Source: Thalassiosira profunda
Taxonomy: Eukaryota > Bacillariophyta > Thalassiosirophyceae > Thalassiosirales > Thalassiosiraceae
Assembly (NCBI GenBank): GCA_036939355.1
Contig: JALLAP010001378.1
Span: forward strand, 1 to 10,689
DNA: 10,689 nt
Direction of reading: 5' to 3'
Positions 1 to 6,767 of the stretch are shown here, one piece after another. Numbering within the stretch: the first letter of the stretch is position 1; the number at the start of each line of letters is the position of its first letter. The notes under the pieces are model-generated. The model was given only the letters and a program-made list of their open reading frames with translations, ran no database searches and was not told the DNA's origin. A program made the translations under genes and the position numbers.

Positions 1-114
1 AGGATTTGAGCAAAATCCGGGCCAATTTGAGCACTGCTCAGTTGACAGGTCCCTAGGCGCGCGTGATGGGTGACAAGCCGTCCATCCGTCCGTACAATTT
101 TTTGCAAGCCAACC

Positions 115-600
115 ATGCCAAAGCCTCCCCTACCATCGCTGCTCCTGGCGGCGCTCGCCCTCCTCCTCCTCCCCGGAACCGCCTCGGCCTTCCTCCCCAC
201 GCCGTCCGTCGTCCGGGCGGCGCGCCATTCCCGCTCCCCCTCCGGCTTGCTTCCGCCCTCCACATCGTCAACGTCACCCATCACCCCGGTCCCATCACGC
301 ATCAACCCATCATCACCGTCACCACAATCGTCCACGCAGCTCCGCTCCTTCTTCGGCCTCGGGCCCGCCGAGCTCGCAATAATCGCGATTGCCGGGCTCT
401 TCCTCATCGGACCATCGAAGCTCCTCCAATTCACCCGCGAGGCCGGGTCCGTCGCCGGCAAGACCGGGAGCGAGTTCGGGGAGGAGTGGAAGGAATTGAA
501 ATCCATCCCCGAGGAGTTTCAGAAGGGGGTGGAGGAGGGGGAGGGCGAGGCGCGGAGTCGCAAGGCCAAAGTCATGGAGGAGGTGGGAGAGGAGGAATAG
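115..600 (+). CDS. Plastid-targeted TatA/Hcf106-family twin-arginine translocase subunit
   Basis: This 161-residue protein is a single-exon member of the TatA/TatB family (Tha4/Hcf106 in chloroplasts), which helps move folded proteins across the thylakoid membrane. The start at 115 is chosen because it opens directly on a signal peptide: a Leu/Ala-rich core at residues 8-20, then TASA/F with cleavage expected between A25 and F26. This is the diatom-type ASAFxP motif for crossing complex-plastid membranes. Residues 27-78 are rich in Ser, Pro and Arg and fit a transit peptide. The family signature follows: FFGLGPAEL with the conserved Glu86, one hydrophobic helix to about residue 98, the GPSKL hinge at 99-103, and an amphipathic helix running into a Glu-rich tail. 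The sequence does not separate TatA/Tha4 from TatB/Hcf106; the FGLG entry and short tail lean slightly towards TatA. The family and plastid location are well supported. Confidence 0.87.
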   Translation: MPKPPLPSLLLAALALLLLPGTASAFLPTPSVVRAARHSRSPSGLLPPSTSSTSPITPVPSRINPSSPSPQSSTQLRSFFGLGPAELAIIAIAGLFLIGPSKLLQFTREAGSVAGKTGSEFGEEWKELKSIPEEFQKGVEEGEGEARSRKAKVMEEVGEEE

Positions 601-1138
601 CGAGGAAGGAGTATTTTGGGGTGCGTCNTCAGACACTTTGTCCGTCCCTATCGATGACGGGCAGAGTCACAGAGGCTCGGACATTTATGTTGATATGCGG
701 TGATCTCGCGAATGTGCTCTGACACTGTGTTTTTCCTCGACCATCAGATTGGCACCCGCGCGGCGTCTCTGGTCGCTGGTGAGTGAATGCGAATGAAGGG
801 GTACCTGCACAACAAACCATGAATAGTCAGGATTCTCGCATCCATCAGTGGCGAACGATCCGTTACATTCGTGGAAAAGCGACGCGAGGCCCCACGCTTG
901 GGCATGCGGAATTCCTCCTCTCCGCCGTTCTGGCGGGAGGTTCGGATCTTCGGCTGCCCGTTGGCACTTCTCGGTTTTCGAGGAGCGCCGTTTTGTTGGG
1001 CGCCTTGTCGTTCGATGGGTCGACCCTGAGAGTTGATGCCGTTCCTTTTCCGTGACTTCGCATCATAGTGGGTCGATGCACATTCCTTTCGTCTGAATGC
1101 CTTCTTTCTCACCTATTCGCACAAAAAATGCAGACGAA
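601..1138. other. Intergenic region, no supported gene
   Basis: This is the stretch between the Tat gene stop and the first candidate exon of the coiled-coil gene. It holds the undetermined base at 628. Short open frames exist on both strands, for example a basic 122-codon frame on the minus strand at 744-1112, but none has a recognisable domain, targeting signal or splice support. It presumably contains the 3' end of the Tat transcript and the promoter of the downstream gene. No clear TATA box or repeat was found. Confidence 0.5.
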
Positions 1139-1165
1139 ATGAAAATGGCAATATCATCGGATCAC
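1139..1165 (+). other. Candidate first coding exon of the coiled-coil gene
   Basis: An ATG at 1139 opens nine codons (MKMAISSDH) that end exactly at a consensus donor, GTAAGT, at 1166. The next open frame downstream begins at 1503, directly after a TAG acceptor preceded by a T-rich run. Joining 1165 to 1503 keeps the frame (phase 0), adds 45 residues in all before Met1611, and removes a 337-base intron. That intron is about four times longer than the other introns here, so the exon is a hypothesis and not a firm call. Confidence 0.3.
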
Positions 1166-1444
1166 GTAAGTCGCCGACAAGCTGCGGTTTCCTGGGGACC
1201 ACACTCTGTGCCGTTTCTCATGCAGTGAAACGGTTCAATTTTTTCGTCACCCTACAAAAATGTGTGGACGATGTCAATTTGTTCCTGCTATTTTGTGCTG
1301 GATCATACGGTCATCGTCTACCTACAACTCACCATTTTCCTTGTTTCTCCGCTATCGTCTGGACAGCCCCGGCTTTCAGGCCAAGAAATCAATGAAGGGG
1401 AAATAGTGCTGCGGAATACAACGGTGTGTGTCTGAAGATATCAA

Positions 1445-1472
1445 TGCTATTGCAAGTTGCAATAAGATAGCA
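1445..1472. repeat. Nested inverted repeat upstream of the coiled-coil gene
   Basis: Arms TATTGCAA (1448-1455) and TTGCAATA (1457-1464) form a perfect palindrome around a central G. An alternative outer pairing exists between TGCTAT (1445-1450) and ATAGCA (1467-1472). It lies 30 bases upstream of the proposed splice acceptor at 1502. It could be a factor-binding site in a promoter, or an RNA hairpin in the putative first intron. Confidence 0.45.
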
Positions 1473-1610
1473 CTCATTCTTGATACATTTGTTTTCGGTT
1501 AGGCAGCGAAAAAGCCAAAGCTGGGTTTGAAAATTCTAGGAGAACGCAATCTGCTGATCCGGGCGACTCGCCACCATACCTGGTACCCTCCGCTCGACGG
1601 CATCTCCGTT

Positions 1611-3221
1611 ATGGAGAGAGGAGAGTTCGAGCGGGTGGAGGAGACTCTGACGTCACTCCAATCCGAGCATGCCGCAAACGTACAACGCCACGAGAAGACG
1701 CACGCGGCGCAGAAGGTAAAGCTACACGACGATTTTGAGTTGGCCACTGGACAGCAGGAGTATTACATCAACGAGCTGATGGAGGAGATTGACCTGCTGG
1801 AAACAAACCAGCGTTCTGAAATGGCGAGGCTCGATGGCGAGCACCAGGCAAACTTGCTCGCTGCTCGGGCTGAGTGCGAGAGGCAATTATCGAAGGAGGA
1901 GAGGCATCGAGAGAATCTACACGAGTCTTTGCTCGCGGTCAAGGACGATTATCAATCGCAAAAGATAGAGTTGGCCGATGCGCACGTCAAGGCAATTGGC
2001 ACCGAGACTCGTGCCCTGCACCGAGATCTGACGCTGTTGAACGAGCACAGCGAACGCATTATCCGAGCCACGTCCGAAATGGAACAGACTACAGCAGAGC
2101 TGGAACGAAAGATGGAGGACGACGCTGAGAGAGAGATCGCGGAGCTTTCATTTGCCGCCCAGAAAGAGCTTCAGTTATTAAAGCAAGCGAATGCTCTTCT
2201 CACGAACGAGAAGAACATCCTCCAACAACGCCACGTTTCGATGCTATCAGATCTGAAGGAGCTGCAACAGCAGGTGAGATCCCTGACGTTTGTTTCGATG
2301 CAATGTTGTCCATTGGCCATCGATCAACGGCTCACCTACTTCATCTGCACCAGGTTACCTCCCAGGAAGAGAAGCTTCAGAGTGCGCAAGAGACCGTGTT
2401 GCGTCTCGATGCAGCCAGCGAGGCCGACCGCATTGCCATCGTCGAGAAAGAAAAGGCAATCGTGGCCGAGGAACGAGCGGTCTGTCGCTATTCGCAAACG
2501 AATCTCGAGGAGGAACACCGCAACGCCGACTTGCTGAAGGCTTTGGTTGAAGTGGACTCTCAGTTGTCCGATTGCGAGAAAGAAGTGAACGAACTGGAGA
2601 AGGTGGTCAAGTCGAGGAGGGCCGAGCTGAAGCGTGTAACCAATGCCGGGAAGGGGATCCGGTGAGTGGCAAACTGAATGGCCGTCAGTTTACTTCTGGT
2701 GTCTTGGCTGATATTGTATGTGGCATTCTTCTAGCACCGAGCTGAACGGGCTGGTTATGAGGAAGAATCAACTTGAAGCGGCGAAGAAAAGAGGAGTACG
2801 GCTGGCAGAGGAGAAGAACCTGCAGCTCGAAGCGCTGGAGCAAGGAATTGCCGAAGCTGGCAACAACAGCGACGATTACAAGTTGCTCAAAGCCAGGCTG
2901 TGTTCTCTCTCGGAGCAGTTTCTCCACGGAGAGGGAAAGAAAGCATTGGGAAAGTCCAAGTCCACGATGAATGCCGAGAAGCTGCAGTCGATGGATGCAA
3001 AGATAAGCGGAATGATGGCCGCGTTGGAGAAGAAGAAGGCGAGCCACGCAAAAGAAATGCGGCGCCTTGCGAAAGAGAACGAGATATTGATGGAGGTAAG
3101 TCTCTCAGAGGTGGGGTATGAATCGCATTTGTGCAATCCTCATCTCAGCTCTTCATTTTTCGTGTAGGATTACTCGGATGCCGCCAAGCCTCTTTCGGAC
3201 AGCAAGCTGACCAACAAGTGA
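1611..3221 (+). CDS. Long coiled-coil protein, four exons
   Basis: I do not recognise a specific family. The exons are 1611-2273, 2354-2661, 2735-3095 and 3168-3221, giving 461 residues from Met1611. The frame is kept through a phase 0, a phase 2 and a phase 0 junction, and the stop is TGA at 3219-3221. Almost the whole product is heptad-like helix rich in Glu, Gln, Lys, Leu and Ala, with few Pro or Gly and no signal peptide or membrane segment. The only break is a Gly/Lys-rich patch (HGEGKKALGKSK) in exon 3. The composition suits a structural rod protein of the cytoskeleton, centrosome or flagellar axoneme, but nothing seen decides between these. The ATG at 1611 has G at -3 and +4. An upstream extension through 1503 and an exon at 1139 is possible. 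Gene structure is well supported; function is unknown. Confidence 0.8.
2274..2353 (+). other. Intron 1 of the coiled-coil gene (80 bases)
   Basis: The donor is GTGAGA after CAACAGCAG and the acceptor is CACCAG. It is phase 0. Joining the flanks continues the helix as ...LKELQQQ/VTSQEEKLQ..., while reading through gives Pro/Arg-rich sequence unlike either side. Confidence 0.88.
2662..2734 (+). other. Intron 2 of the coiled-coil gene (73 bases)
   Basis: The donor is GTGAGT and the acceptor is TTCTTCTAG. It is phase 2: CG joins C to make Arg, followed by TELNGLVMRKNQ. Without splicing the frame stops immediately at the TGA within the donor. Confidence 0.88.
3096..3167 (+). other. Intron 3 of the coiled-coil gene (72 bases)
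   Basis: The donor is GTAAGT and the acceptor is TCGTGTAG after a T-rich run. It is phase 0. It joins ...NEILME to an 18-codon last exon (DYSDAAKPLSDSKLTNK and stop). The unspliced frame also stays open to a stop at the intron end, so an alternative short C-terminus is possible. Confidence 0.8.
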
Positions 3222-3323
3222 GATCCAGCTCGATCGGGCAGATGTTGTCATTGGCCTCGCTTTTGGGGATGTATCGGACCGATGGTTGCACTGGCAGGGC
3301 GCTCGGCTGGAAGATGAGTTTGC

Positions 3324-3351
3324 TTCTCAGAGTAACTTGTTACTCTGAGAA
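3324..3351. repeat. Perfect 13-bp inverted repeat in a tail-to-tail spacer
   Basis: The arms at 3324-3336 and 3339-3351 are exact reverse complements (TTCTCAGAGTAAC and GTTACTCTGAGAA), separated by only TT. The repeat lies about midway between the stop of the coiled-coil gene (3221) and the stop of the convergent P450-glycosyltransferase gene (3504). It would fold into the same hairpin in the 3' UTR of either transcript. It may mark 3'-end processing or transcription end between converging genes; no such role is shown. Confidence 0.75.
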
Positions 3352-3503
3352 CTTTAGTTACAACTGTTGCATCCGTAGCAGCAATCTGCACAAAACCCTC
3401 TGTTGCAAATGCCTTTCCCTCTCCATCTACAACACGGACAACGACTATCCACCGTACCTTTGCGGCGAGCTCGGTACTATCGACATGGTGTTTAAACAGT
3501 ATC

Positions 3504-6410
3504 TTATGTTCCCAGTACACCTGATCTTCTCCAAGAAGATTGTATCTTCGCCCGGGATCGGTAGTTTTGAATGGCCCTTGGATAGACTTCGGAGCGCAGC
3601 TTTTCCATCGAGCTCTGCCATGTCCATTGCTCTACATCCATTCGAGCAGCATCAGCAATATTTTCCCTCAATGTAAGGTTTGTCCTGAGTGCCTCGGCAG
3701 CGGAAACAAATCCACTTGCGACATCTGGATTGACCAAGAATCCTGTTGTTCCATTTTCAATCAAGGATTTCAGTCCACCAGCATTTGCGGCAACTACGGG
3801 GGTACTGCTGGCCATTGCTTCCAGGACAACAAAACCGAGTGTCTCAGATGTGCTTGGCATGAAAAAGACATCGGCGGAAGCAAACGCTTGACTCAGCTTG
3901 ATCCCAGTCAGTTGCCCCAAGAAGACGGTATTCGTCCCTTCGAAGTGTCGCTTCAATGCTTGTTCGTACGGACCAGTCCCCACCAAGCAGAGGGTGGAGC
4001 CAGGAAGACGCTGAATGACTTCCTTCAGAAGGGAAAGTCTCTTCTCCTCCGCGAGCCGTCCAATGTAGACCAGCAAAAAGTCGTCCACATTCCCACTCGT
4101 CATGCGATGCCTCATGTCTGCATTGTAATAGTTGGGATTGAACTGGGTAGCGTTGACACCCTTCTGCCATACTTCAACATTTGGTACTCGATTTCTATCA
4201 AAATCCGATTTGATCTGCGGACTAGTGACAAGAGTAAGGTCAGCGAATGAGTGGACAATTGCCGTGAATCTCCAGAGACCCCACTCTGCTATCACATTGA
4301 TTCCTGGTGGAAGGTACGTTCGCGCGTAGGCCGTCAGATGGGTATGACAACTCATGACCAGTGGGATCCCGAAAAGACGGGATGCAATGATCGAAGGAAA
4401 TAGGAGTGGTCCAGGTGTTGTCGCGTGTATGATATCGGGCCAGAACCTGTACAATTCCCGCAGTGCCTTGCCGGTGCAGTCAAAGGAGATGCTAATCTGG
4501 TTGTAGCTCGGCAGCGGAAAACCGCAGGTGTAGTGAACCTTTACACCTCGCCACTCTGAAGGCTTGATGGCATCATTTACCTCTGTTGTGATCAGCTCGA
4601 CCGTATCATTACTTGTTTCGACGAGATATTGCATGAGGTATTCGATCCGCTTCGATTGACCGCAGATGTACGAACCGACTGGGCTTGGCTCTGTCAAGAC
4701 AGCTATCTTCAAGGAGCTTGTCCCATCGCCTCTCCGGAATGCCACCCTTGCCGTATGAACATGGGCAGCCAGATGAAGCCCGATCACTAGAGATACAATG
4801 ATGAAAAACCAAGCTCGTGAATTGCGACCTGCAGGGATGTTCTTGCCCACAATCAATTCAGGCAAAGTTTTGGAAATGGTCCCATTGCACCGCGGCGATT
4901 CCTTTGAATAAACTTTTGTCTCTCCAACCTCCTCGACTCTCAGGAGAGCGCCCGCCTGCTTCTGGATTACGCAGTACTCGGGTCGGCCTCTCTCCTCGAG
5001 GCGCAGGGAGTATCGGCCAATCAGGTGCGGTATCAGATAATTCATCTCTTCCATGGCCAATGGCTTCCCGGGACAGGACCGCGGGCCCAGGCTGAATGTC
5101 GTGCTCGAGGCTTCCCTCATTTTCTCTGAGCAGTTCTCCCACCTCCCGGGGTCGAATTGATCAGGGTTGGGGCCAAAGACTCCCTCGTCAGTGTAGCACG
5201 GGTACTGAGGCAAGAGACAGATCGAGCCGGCCGGTATGACACAGTCAGTTCCACCCTTATTCTTCAGCATGAAGTCTCTTCCGGTCAGACGAGTCGAGCC
5301 CATGGGCGCCACCGGCATTACCCGATTCGCCTCGAGCAGCACCTGCTTGAGGTAGGTGTTGTTTCTGCCATCACCACCGTCCCTCCGCTCGTCTTGCATC
5401 GATCGCCGCAGCCTATCCTGCACGTCAGAGTGCTCTGCCAGGAGAATCATGACGTTGGCAATCATCGCTCCGGTAGTCTCGTGCCCTGCCGCCATGAACA
5501 TGACCATCTCGGCCGCCCGCTGCCTTTCGGTTGCGAGATTTGGATTCTCTAGCATCAAATCGATGAATGACGTTCCATCGAGGTCCCCTTGTTGCAGCAT
5601 CTTCTCCGCGAATTCCATGACCTGCTTCGCCGACCGCTTCGCCCTCCATACGCTCGGCAGCATCCACCCGAATATCTTCCGCAGGGGGTTTGTGGACTGC
5701 CGGTAAGCGAACTCGACGAGGGCCAGGTCGAGGTTGTCGGCGAACGTCCGAAATTCATGGTAGGTGGTCTCGTAGCGAAATGCCGCCTCGCACATTATCT
5801 GGAACGTAACGTGCAAAGCTTCATCAAGGGGATCGAAGGGGGTTCCCCCGACGCTGAGATCATGCACCCGTCCGTCGAGCCAGCGGTCGGTGCACTTTCG
5901 AACGATCTTTCCATCTTTCTTTTGAGCAAAGAAGCGATGCGCCGTCCTCCTCACCGACCTCGTATATTCCCCGTTCGTCGACGTGAACATGACGGGGGTG
6001 CCCGTAATCCCCTCGAACGAGGTGTAGATCTCACGCGGCTTGTCCGACAACGGGTCCTGCAGCACGCGCCGGGCCAGCCGCGCGTCGCACACGGCAAACA
6101 CCCGCCGCAGCCTCGGCACGGGGAGCCGCCATCCCCAGTAGCGAAACTCGCGCACTTGAAGTATGGGCAAAGGCAATCGGAACGTCTTGCATCCGCACCT
6201 TCGGATCAATTCCAGCAGGTATGCGTGGGGACTTTCGCCGGTCATGCCCCGGATTGCCGAGAAAACATTGTAGGTGCCCAGCGGAACGATCGCCGGGGAC
6301 GACGATGGTGGTTTGTCGGCGTGCCTCATGAGGACGGCCGCCGTGGCGACCACCACTCCGATGGCGACGGCGGCGGCGAGGAGGCCCTGATCGTCCCAGA
6401 TGCCGGCCAT
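3504..6410 (-). CDS. Cytochrome P450 fused to an SQD2-like GT4 glycosyltransferase
   Basis: A single uninterrupted frame encodes 968 residues carrying two complete enzymes. Start: the ATG at 6410 has A at -3 and G at +4 and sits directly before an anchor helix at residues 9-28; the frame stays open upstream to an ATG at 6638, but that part is Arg-rich and lacks family features. P450 half, about residues 1-493: I-helix AGHETT (308-313), K-helix ExxR (EANR, 360-363), PDQFDPGRW (416-424) and the haem loop FSLGPRSCPG (439-448) with ligand Cys446. A linker and hydrophobic segment follow (533-551). GT4 half, about 567-968: TEPSP opening, IIHATTPGP, MSCHTHL, GRLAEEK, GTGPYE and the nucleotide-sugar E-x7-E motif SETLGFVVLEA. 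The best family match I recognise is plant and cyanobacterial SQD2, which transfers sulfoquinovose from UDP to diacylglycerol; another lipid acceptor is possible. The P450 substrate cannot be read from the sequence. Confidence 0.86.
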   Translation of the reverse strand: MAGIWDDQGLLAAAVAIGVVVATAAVLMRHADKPPSSSPAIVPLGTYNVFSAIRGMTGESPHAYLLELIRRCGCKTFRLPLPILQVREFRYWGWRLPVPRLRRVFAVCDARLARRVLQDPLSDKPREIYTSFEGITGTPVMFTSTNGEYTRSVRRTAHRFFAQKKDGKIVRKCTDRWLDGRVHDLSVGGTPFDPLDEALHVTFQIMCEAAFRYETTYHEFRTFADNLDLALVEFAYRQSTNPLRKIFGWMLPSVWRAKRSAKQVMEFAEKMLQQGDLDGTSFIDLMLENPNLATERQRAAEMVMFMAAGHETTGAMIANVMILLAEHSDVQDRLRRSMQDERRDGGDGRNNTYLKQVLLEANRVMPVAPMGSTRLTGRDFMLKNKGGTDCVIPAGSICLLPQYPCYTDEGVFGPNPDQFDPGRWENCSEKMREASSTTFSLGPRSCPGKPLAMEEMNYLIPHLIGRYSLRLEERGRPEYCVIQKQAGALLRVEEVGETKVYSKESPRCNGTISKTLPELIVGKNIPAGRNSRAWFFIIVSLVIGLHLAAHVHTARVAFRRGDGTSSLKIAVLTEPSPVGSYICGQSKRIEYLMQYLVETSNDTVELITTEVNDAIKPSEWRGVKVHYTCGFPLPSYNQISISFDCTGKALRELYRFWPDIIHATTPGPLLFPSIIASRLFGIPLVMSCHTHLTAYARTYLPPGINVIAEWGLWRFTAIVHSFADLTLVTSPQIKSDFDRNRVPNVEVWQKGVNATQFNPNYYNADMRHRMTSGNVDDFLLVYIGRLAEEKRLSLLKEVIQRLPGSTLCLVGTGPYEQALKRHFEGTNTVFLGQLTGIKLSQAFASADVFFMPSTSETLGFVVLEAMASSTPVVAANAGGLKSLIENGTTGFLVNPDVASGFVSAAEALRTNLTLRENIADAARMDVEQWTWQSSMEKLRSEVYPRAIQNYRSRAKIQSSWRRSGVLGT
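4758..4814 (-). other. Hydrophobic segment between the P450 and GT4 domains
   Basis: Codons for residues 533-551 of the fusion encode AWFFIIVSLVIGLHLAAHV, preceded by RNSR and followed by HTARVAF. The pattern of positive charge, hydrophobic core and small residues resembles a signal peptide or type II signal anchor, as expected at the N-terminus of a free glycosyltransferase. No Met codon lies between the end of the P450 domain and this segment. Confidence 0.7.
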
Positions 6411-6767
6411 CGTGAAGCGTCGCAAGAAGACTTGTGTAGAGGGAAGGGGCCGCGGGTTGTACTGATTCCTATGAATGGGTATCTTATGGCCGGCGTTCAT
6501 ATCCTGAGTGCCCTGCCGCCTCCTGCGCTCCCCAGCAGGCTCTCGCGATAGTCGGCAGCATTCCCGCCGCCTGGGCTTGGGTTCAAGAACGAGCACAAGA
6601 CGACAGATAGATGTTTGAGCACAAAGTGATGTGAGCACATCGCGACGAACGCGTGTCGATTTTGAGCTCTTTCTGTGTCCACGAAATCAAGTTAGAGAAG
6701 GAAGAAGGAAGGAGCCTGAGTTGTTGACGTGTGTCATCCAAAGATCAATAAGCCCGACACCTCCGCA
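6411..6767. promoter_or_regulatory. Head-to-head promoter region of the P450-GT4 and S1P lyase genes
   Basis: Only 357 bases separate the two divergent start codons, so both promoters and 5' UTRs must lie here or overlap the genes. It contains GAGCACA three times on the plus strand (6591-6597, 6617-6623, 6633-6639). The last copy lies inside a palindrome, GATGTG-AG-CACATC, at 6628-6641. A purine-rich run (6692-6715) lies near the lyase side. No clear TATA box was found. Shared regulation is an inference from the spacing and the repeated motif. Confidence 0.6.

Noticed and set aside
744..1112. 122-codon basic frame on the minus strand and a 90-codon frame on the plus strand
   Set aside because: No domain, signal or splice support; the two frames overlap each other and look like chance openings in intergenic DNA.
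1527..1610. Start of the coiled-coil protein at 1527
   Set aside because: The codon there is TTG, not ATG. A eukaryotic nuclear gene would start at 1611 or by splicing from upstream.
3222..3503. Rho-independent style terminator at the hairpin
   Set aside because: The hairpin is real, but no T-run follows it and the genes are eukaryotic, so a bacterial terminator call is not justified.
3131..3676. 181-codon plus-strand frame across the coiled-coil gene end and the spacer
   Set aside because: It starts inside an intron, overlaps the last exon in another frame and runs antisense into the GT4 coding end. Its content is unlike a conserved protein.
4829..4928. Possible intron at the P450/GT4 junction (donor GTTGGA, acceptor CCTGCAG on the minus strand)
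   Set aside because: It would be 100 bases, breaks the frame of the GT4 half, has a weak donor and does not remove any stop. The unspliced frame is fully open.
5589..6551. 320-codon plus-strand frame opposite the P450
   Set aside because: It is antisense to a strongly supported P450 coding region; its Arg/Pro/His-rich composition is typical of a GC-rich shadow.
6411..6638. Upstream extension of the P450-GT4 frame to an ATG at 6638 (76 extra residues)
   Set aside because: The extra stretch is Arg/Pro-rich, comes before the anchor helix that normally opens a P450, and overlaps the GAGCACA cluster. The ATG at 6410 has a good context and sits right before the anchor.
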